This document shows positions 60,416 to 64,000 of a stretch of 64,000 nucleotides of DNA, piece after piece. The position numbers and the translations under genes were made by a program. Origin of the DNA: Phormidium tenue FACHB-1052 (GTDB lineage Bacteria; Cyanobacteriota; Cyanobacteriia; Phormidesmidales; Phormidesmidaceae); NCBI RefSeq assembly GCF_014696675.1, contig NZ_JACJQN010000007.1:124001-188000 (forward strand), read 5' to 3'. The notes below the pieces were generated by a model. It saw only the letters and a list, made by a program, of their open reading frames with translations, searched no databases and was not told the origin of the DNA. Numbering within the stretch: position 1 is the stretch's first letter; every line of letters starts with the position of its first letter.

Positions 60416-63301
60416 ATGCAGTATTCAGTCAAGCTTCTCGTTGCCGCACTGTTTGCCCTAAGCCCAGCCGTCCATCCAGAGCTGAGGAATTTTGCCCTCG
60501 CCCAGGTGGCCCAGAGCCCGGTCTTTTCGCTGCCTGAAACTGTGCCCTCAGGAACTACCCTCTCGATTCAGAGTTCCCCAAACTTGGGCTTTGCAGCCGA
60601 TGCCCTCAAGCAGGAGTTTGAAGCGGCCTACGACGGCACTGAAGTGGACGTGGAGGTGACCAACAGCGATGGGGCGATCGCGGCGCTAATCGACGGTGAC
60701 ACTGACCTGGCGGCGATCGGGCGTCCCCTGACGGAGGAAGAGCAGGCGCAGGACTTAACCACGGTTGCCCTAGACCGGGCCAAAATTGCCATTATTGTTG
60801 GCCCCGACAATCCCTTCAACGGCAGCCTGACCTTTGCGCAGTTTGCCGCTATGTTTCGCGGCGAAATCACCGACTGGGCTGAAGTCGGTGGAGAACCTGG
60901 CCCCATTCGCTTTGTCGATCGCCCCGAAGACAGCGACACTCGCCGTTCGCTGAGCCAGTACGAGGTTTTTCGCGGCGCTGCGTTTGAGGCTGGCCCTAGC
61001 ACCGACACGGTGGCTGAAGATGACACGGCAGCGGTGATTCAGGCGTTGAACGATGACGGCATTAGCTATGCGATCGCGCCCCATGTCACCGATCAGCCGG
61101 CGGTCAAAATTGTGCCCATGCACCAGACCCTGCCCGATGATCCCCGCTACCCCTACTCGCAGCCCCGCTATTTTGTCTATAAAGGTGAACCCAGCCCCGC
61201 AATAGCCGCCTTCTTGGGCTATGCCACCTCATCCACTGGGCAATCGGCCCTATCCGCAGCTCAGGTGGCCGAAGTGGGAGCGGTGGCAGCAGGGGTAACC
61301 GCCCCAGGCACTCCCGCTGCCGAAGACATTCCAGCGGCGGCTCCTGCCCCTGGTGAGACAGACCCCGCTGCCGAAGCCCCCGCCGAAGCCCCCGCCGAAG
61401 CGGCCCCGGTAGCCGACAGCAACGCTGGATTTCCCTGGTGGTGGCTGCTGCTGCCCTTAGCGGCTCTGGGTGGCTTAGCCTGGGCGCTCGGTCGCAGCAG
61501 ACGCGGTTTGGCCCCAGGCCCTGACACCTCTGTGGTTGCTCCTCCCTCCGCCGAGCCCCCTCTCCCAACGCCAGTTGCGCCTTCTGCAATGGAGCCTCCT
61601 GTTGCTCCTGCCCCGGTTGAGCCGATTGTGGTGCCGCCCGTAGTAGATGAGCCCGTAGCCGCTGCTGTGCCAGAAGCGTCCGCGCCGGTTGTCGATCTTC
61701 TCGAACCTGCTCCGGTCGTGCCGCCTGAAGCTGAGGTCACTGTGGATGAAGTGCCCGCTGCCCCCGAACCGACAGTAGCCCCCGCGGAGCCAGAACCATC
61801 CGTGCCCGCTGCTGTCCCCGTGACGCTCGGGATCGCAGGCTTGGCTGCTGGGGCCGCTGTGTCAGAAGCAACCGCGCCGGTTGACGATTTTCCTGAATCT
61901 GCTGCGATCGCGCCACCCGAACCTGAAATTGTCACTGTAGATGAAGTACCCCTGGCCCCCGAACCCGTAATAGTTCCTCAAGAGCCTGAACCGGTTGCTG
62001 TAGATGAAGTGCCCGCTGCCCCTGAGCCGACAGTAGCCCCCGCGGAGCCAGAACCATCCGTGCCCGCTGCTGTCCCCGTGACGCTCGGGATCGTAGGCTT
62101 GGCCGCTGGGGCCGCAGCATCTTTGGCCAGCACCGAAGATCAGTCTGCCGTTGAGGCCAGTAAATTTAACGTGATTGGTCGCCCCACCGAAGGCGAGCTA
62201 GATCTATCTACTATTGATGACGGGTTGCCGCCCCTGCCCGACGGCTATGGCGAAAGCCGCATTGTGCTGATGCCCCGCGACCCCCAGTGGGCCTACGCCT
62301 ACTGGGATACGCCCCACACCCACAAAGAAGAGTTGCGTCGCCAGGGCGGTGAACACTTAGCCCTGCGCCTCTACGATGTCACCGGCATTAACCTAGATGA
62401 CCAGGCCCCCCACAGCCTGCAACAGGTTAGCTGCGACGAGATGGCACGGGAATGGTATATGCAGATTCCGGTGAGCGATCGCGACTACCAGGTCGAGATT
62501 GGCTACCTGACAGGCGATGGTCGCTGGCTGGTGCTGGCCCGCTCCAACACCATTCGTATTCCCCCTGTCTATCCCTCCGACTGGACAGAAGAACATTTCC
62601 TCACCGTCACCTGGGACGAAAACCTGCGCGGCAAGACCATCATGACCCTGGTTGACCCTCGCGTTAGGGGAGCCGATGCCGGTGGCCAACTGCACGAGCA
62701 GCTCTATGCCTTGGCCCAAGGGGGCGAAGCCCTGCGCGTTGATGGTTCGCTATTTGGCTCAATGCAGCATGTAGCGGGGTCAATGGCACCGCCAATTAGC
62801 TCCTTTATCTTTCCCTCGGGGGCTGGGCTGGGTGCGGCAGCGATGGTGCCGGGTCTGCCGACCATGTCCGGCATTTCAGGGATGACGATGTCTGGCATCT
62901 CAGGCCTAACCCAGTCGGGAGCGGGCCTAGCGGGGCTGACAACTTCCGGAATTGGGGCGTTTACGATGTCAGGATTCTCTGGGCTGACCATGTCTGGGGT
63001 TGGTTTCGGTGCTCTAGCGCCTCGCAATTTTTGGCTAGTGGCCGATGCCGAGCTGATTGTGTATGGGGCCACCGAGCCCGATGCCACGGTGACCGTAGCT
63101 GGCGTCCCCATTGAGCTTTCTGAAGATGGCACTTTCCGGTTCCACCAGTCATTCCAGGATGGCGTCGTTGACTACCCGATCATGGCCGTAGCGGCAGACG
63201 GTGAGCAGAGCCGCAACGTGCATCTAACCTTTGAGCGGCGCACCCCCGATCGCAACACCAACACCAAAGACGAAGCCCAAGATGAATGGCCGAATTCTTA
63301 G
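60416..63301 (+). CDS. PstS-like periplasmic domain fused to DUF4912, with repeats
   Basis: The product has 961 residues. Order: signal peptide (1-29); PstS-like phosphate-binding-type domain (about 45-290; LSIQSSPNLGFAADALKQEF, DLAAIGRPLTEEEQAQDLTT); Ala/Pro/Glu linker; membrane span about 340-358 (WWWLLLPLAALGGLAWALG); a Pro/Val/Glu-rich region with two near-identical copies of a 37-residue unit; the DUF4912 domain (about 602-720; GESRIVLMPRDPQWAYAYWD); a stretch of MSG/TSG-type Gly-Ser-Met repeats (about 812-865); and a small Ig-like C-terminal domain. The function is unknown. DUF4912 fused to such substrate-binding domains recurs in cyanobacteria. Confidence 0.85.
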   Translation: MQYSVKLLVAALFALSPAVHPELRNFALAQVAQSPVFSLPETVPSGTTLSIQSSPNLGFAADALKQEFEAAYDGTEVDVEVTNSDGAIAALIDGDTDLAAIGRPLTEEEQAQDLTTVALDRAKIAIIVGPDNPFNGSLTFAQFAAMFRGEITDWAEVGGEPGPIRFVDRPEDSDTRRSLSQYEVFRGAAFEAGPSTDTVAEDDTAAVIQALNDDGISYAIAPHVTDQPAVKIVPMHQTLPDDPRYPYSQPRYFVYKGEPSPAIAAFLGYATSSTGQSALSAAQVAEVGAVAAGVTAPGTPAAEDIPAAAPAPGETDPAAEAPAEAPAEAAPVADSNAGFPWWWLLLPLAALGGLAWALGRSRRGLAPGPDTSVVAPPSAEPPLPTPVAPSAMEPPVAPAPVEPIVVPPVVDEPVAAAVPEASAPVVDLLEPAPVVPPEAEVTVDEVPAAPEPTVAPAEPEPSVPAAVPVTLGIAGLAAGAAVSEATAPVDDFPESAAIAPPEPEIVTVDEVPLAPEPVIVPQEPEPVAVDEVPAAPEPTVAPAEPEPSVPAAVPVTLGIVGLAAGAAASLASTEDQSAVEASKFNVIGRPTEGELDLSTIDDGLPPLPDGYGESRIVLMPRDPQWAYAYWDTPHTHKEELRRQGGEHLALRLYDVTGINLDDQAPHSLQQVSCDEMAREWYMQIPVSDRDYQVEIGYLTGDGRWLVLARSNTIRIPPVYPSDWTEEHFLTVTWDENLRGKTIMTLVDPRVRGADAGGQLHEQLYALAQGGEALRVDGSLFGSMQHVAGSMAPPISSFIFPSGAGLGAAAMVPGLPTMSGISGMTMSGISGLTQSGAGLAGLTTSGIGAFTMSGFSGLTMSGVGFGALAPRNFWLVADAELIVYGATEPDATVTVAGVPIELSEDGTFRFHQSFQDGVVDYPIMAVAADGEQSRNVHLTFERRTPDRNTNTKDEAQDEWPNS
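61745..62114 (+). repeat. Near-identical 112-bp direct repeat inside the DUF4912 gene
   Basis: Copies at 61745-61856 and 62003-62114 are 258 bp apart and differ at only a handful of positions. They encode VDEVPAAPEPTVAPAEPEPS and the following VPAAVPVTLGI(A/V)GLAAGAA unit. The low divergence implies a recent duplication or repair tract. Confidence 0.8.
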
Positions 63302-63390
63302 TTTTGGGTTGGATCTAGGCCTGGCTGATGGGCAAGGATGTAAGGCTTAGAGCCTAGGGTTTGTGTTTGCTCCCAAAACCTTGCACCCTA

Positions 63391-64000
63391 TTAAAGCACT
63401 CGCCCAGAGGCGCTGCGGGGAAGGTATTCACCCATGCCCGATCGCCCCAGCCACTCATCCCCATCGACAATACACTGGCCCCGCAAAAAGACCTTTTTGA
63501 CCTTGCCCGTCACCTCGCGCCCCTCAAACAGCGAGTAATCCACCAGAGAGTGGTGGGTGCTGGCGCTGAGGGTGTGGGTTTCATTGGGGTCAAACAGCAC
63601 CAGGTCGGCGTCGCTGCCGACGGCGATCGTGCCCTTGCGGGGAAACAGGCCAAACATTTTGGCCGGGGCGGTGGCGGTGAGCTGCACAAAGCGGTTGAGG
63701 TTGATGCGCCCCGCCCTCACGCCGCCGTCGTAGAGTAGGGTGAGCCGCAGTTCTACCCCAGGGGCACCGTTGGGGATGCGGTTAAAGTTATCCCGACCGA
63801 ATTGCTTTGACTTAAGAATCCCTAGCGGGTTTTCATTCATGCAGAAGGGGCAGTGGTCGGTGGCCACTAGCTGCAAGTCATCGAATTGCAGGCCTCGCCA
63901 CAGGGCGTGCTGGCAGTCATGGTTCCTCAAGGGCGGCGTCATCACGTACTTAGCGGCTTCAAAGCCGGGGGCGTCGTACTCCGACTCATCGAGAAATAGG
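63391..64000 (-). CDS. Dihydropyrimidinase/hydantoinase, C-terminal part
   Basis: About 200 C-terminal residues are encoded; the frame is open to the right edge. Motifs are VATDHCPFCMNENPLGILKS (metal-site Asp), FNRIPNGAPGVELRLTLLYD, TATAPAKMFGLFPRKGTIAV and SDADLVLFDPNETHTLSAST, the canonical C-terminal end of dihydropyrimidinases. The enzyme opens 5,6-dihydropyrimidine or hydantoin rings. The N-terminal metal-binding region lies outside the window. Confidence 0.92.
   Translation of the reverse strand, partial: LFLDESEYDAPGFEAAKYVMTPPLRNHDCQHALWRGLQFDDLQLVATDHCPFCMNENPLGILKSKQFGRDNFNRIPNGAPGVELRLTLLYDGGVRAGRINLNRFVQLTATAPAKMFGLFPRKGTIAVGSDADLVLFDPNETHTLSASTHHSLVDYSLFEGREVTGKVKKVFLRGQCIVDGDEWLGRSGMGEYLPRSASGRVL

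Overview
The window is chromosomal DNA of a filamentous, Leptolyngbya/Nodosilinea-like cyanobacterium. The evidence is psbA (D1), psaK, the carboxysome shell genes ccmK3-ccmK4, the lycopene-cyclase paralogue cruP, an apocarotenoid oxygenase, and frequent HIP1 octamers (GCGATCGC). Most genes are GC-rich. AT-richer patches (about 6.5-8.4 kb and 10.5-12.4 kb) hold genes of unknown function and look acquired. The genus is inference.

Layout: (1) 0-15 kb: an FAD oxidoreductase cut by the left edge, a small secreted protein, two MITE-like insertions, then cruP-sirB1-sdhC as a tight operon. sdhC is separated from sdhA by about 3 kb of tandem repeats, palindromes and accessory genes. An unknown-gene patch, a Uma2 nuclease-like gene and a Kef-type antiporter follow. 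(2) 15-24 kb: leuA, a GAF protein, small stress/envelope proteins, the ccmK3-ccmK4 satellite locus, a nucleoside hydrolase, an SLH lipoprotein and a TMEM14-like protein. (3) 24.5-34.4 kb: a one-direction extracellular polysaccharide locus with four family-2-type and one family-4-type glycosyltransferases, a UDP-galactopyranose-mutase-like flavoprotein, a flippase and a GT-C-like membrane enzyme. (4) 34.5-46.6 kb: psaK, ftsQ-ftsZ-thiD, a third MITE copy, a phasin-like/Cys-rich pair, the SRP RNA gene, an HD hydrolase, Uma2, YifB/ComM, CYTH, a CrtO/CRTISO-like flavoprotein and a universal stress protein. (5) 46.7-49.5 kb: the likely chromosomal replication origin followed by dnaN and a FitAB/VapBC-like toxin-antitoxin pair. 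(6) 49.5-64 kb: an acyltransferase, a broken DUF29 gene, an unusual HTH/RHH protein, psbA, HIT, a Rieske flavoprotein, an apocarotenoid oxygenase with a MarR regulator, an FBT-family transporter, a long PstS-like/DUF4912 envelope protein and a dihydropyrimidinase cut by the right edge.

The most striking region is 46737-47400. Six copies of the palindrome TGGGATCCCA (one missing nothing but its flanking T-run) lie 72-74 bp apart, close to seven helical turns, in a repeat array with an alternating A-B-A-B-A sub-structure. Next to it are DnaA boxes, including a perfect TTATCCACA, and six consecutive CTA triplets that match the Bacillus DnaA-trio unwinding element, then an AT-rich stretch and dnaN. 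I interpret this as oriC with an undescribed, helically phased accessory array. Other notable elements are a 214-bp MITE with IS66-like ends and a perfect 8-bp target duplication, a second MITE family in three copies with IS5/IS903-like ends, a MarR operator overlapping the upstream stop codon, and a frameshifted DUF29 gene carrying a dispersed palindrome.
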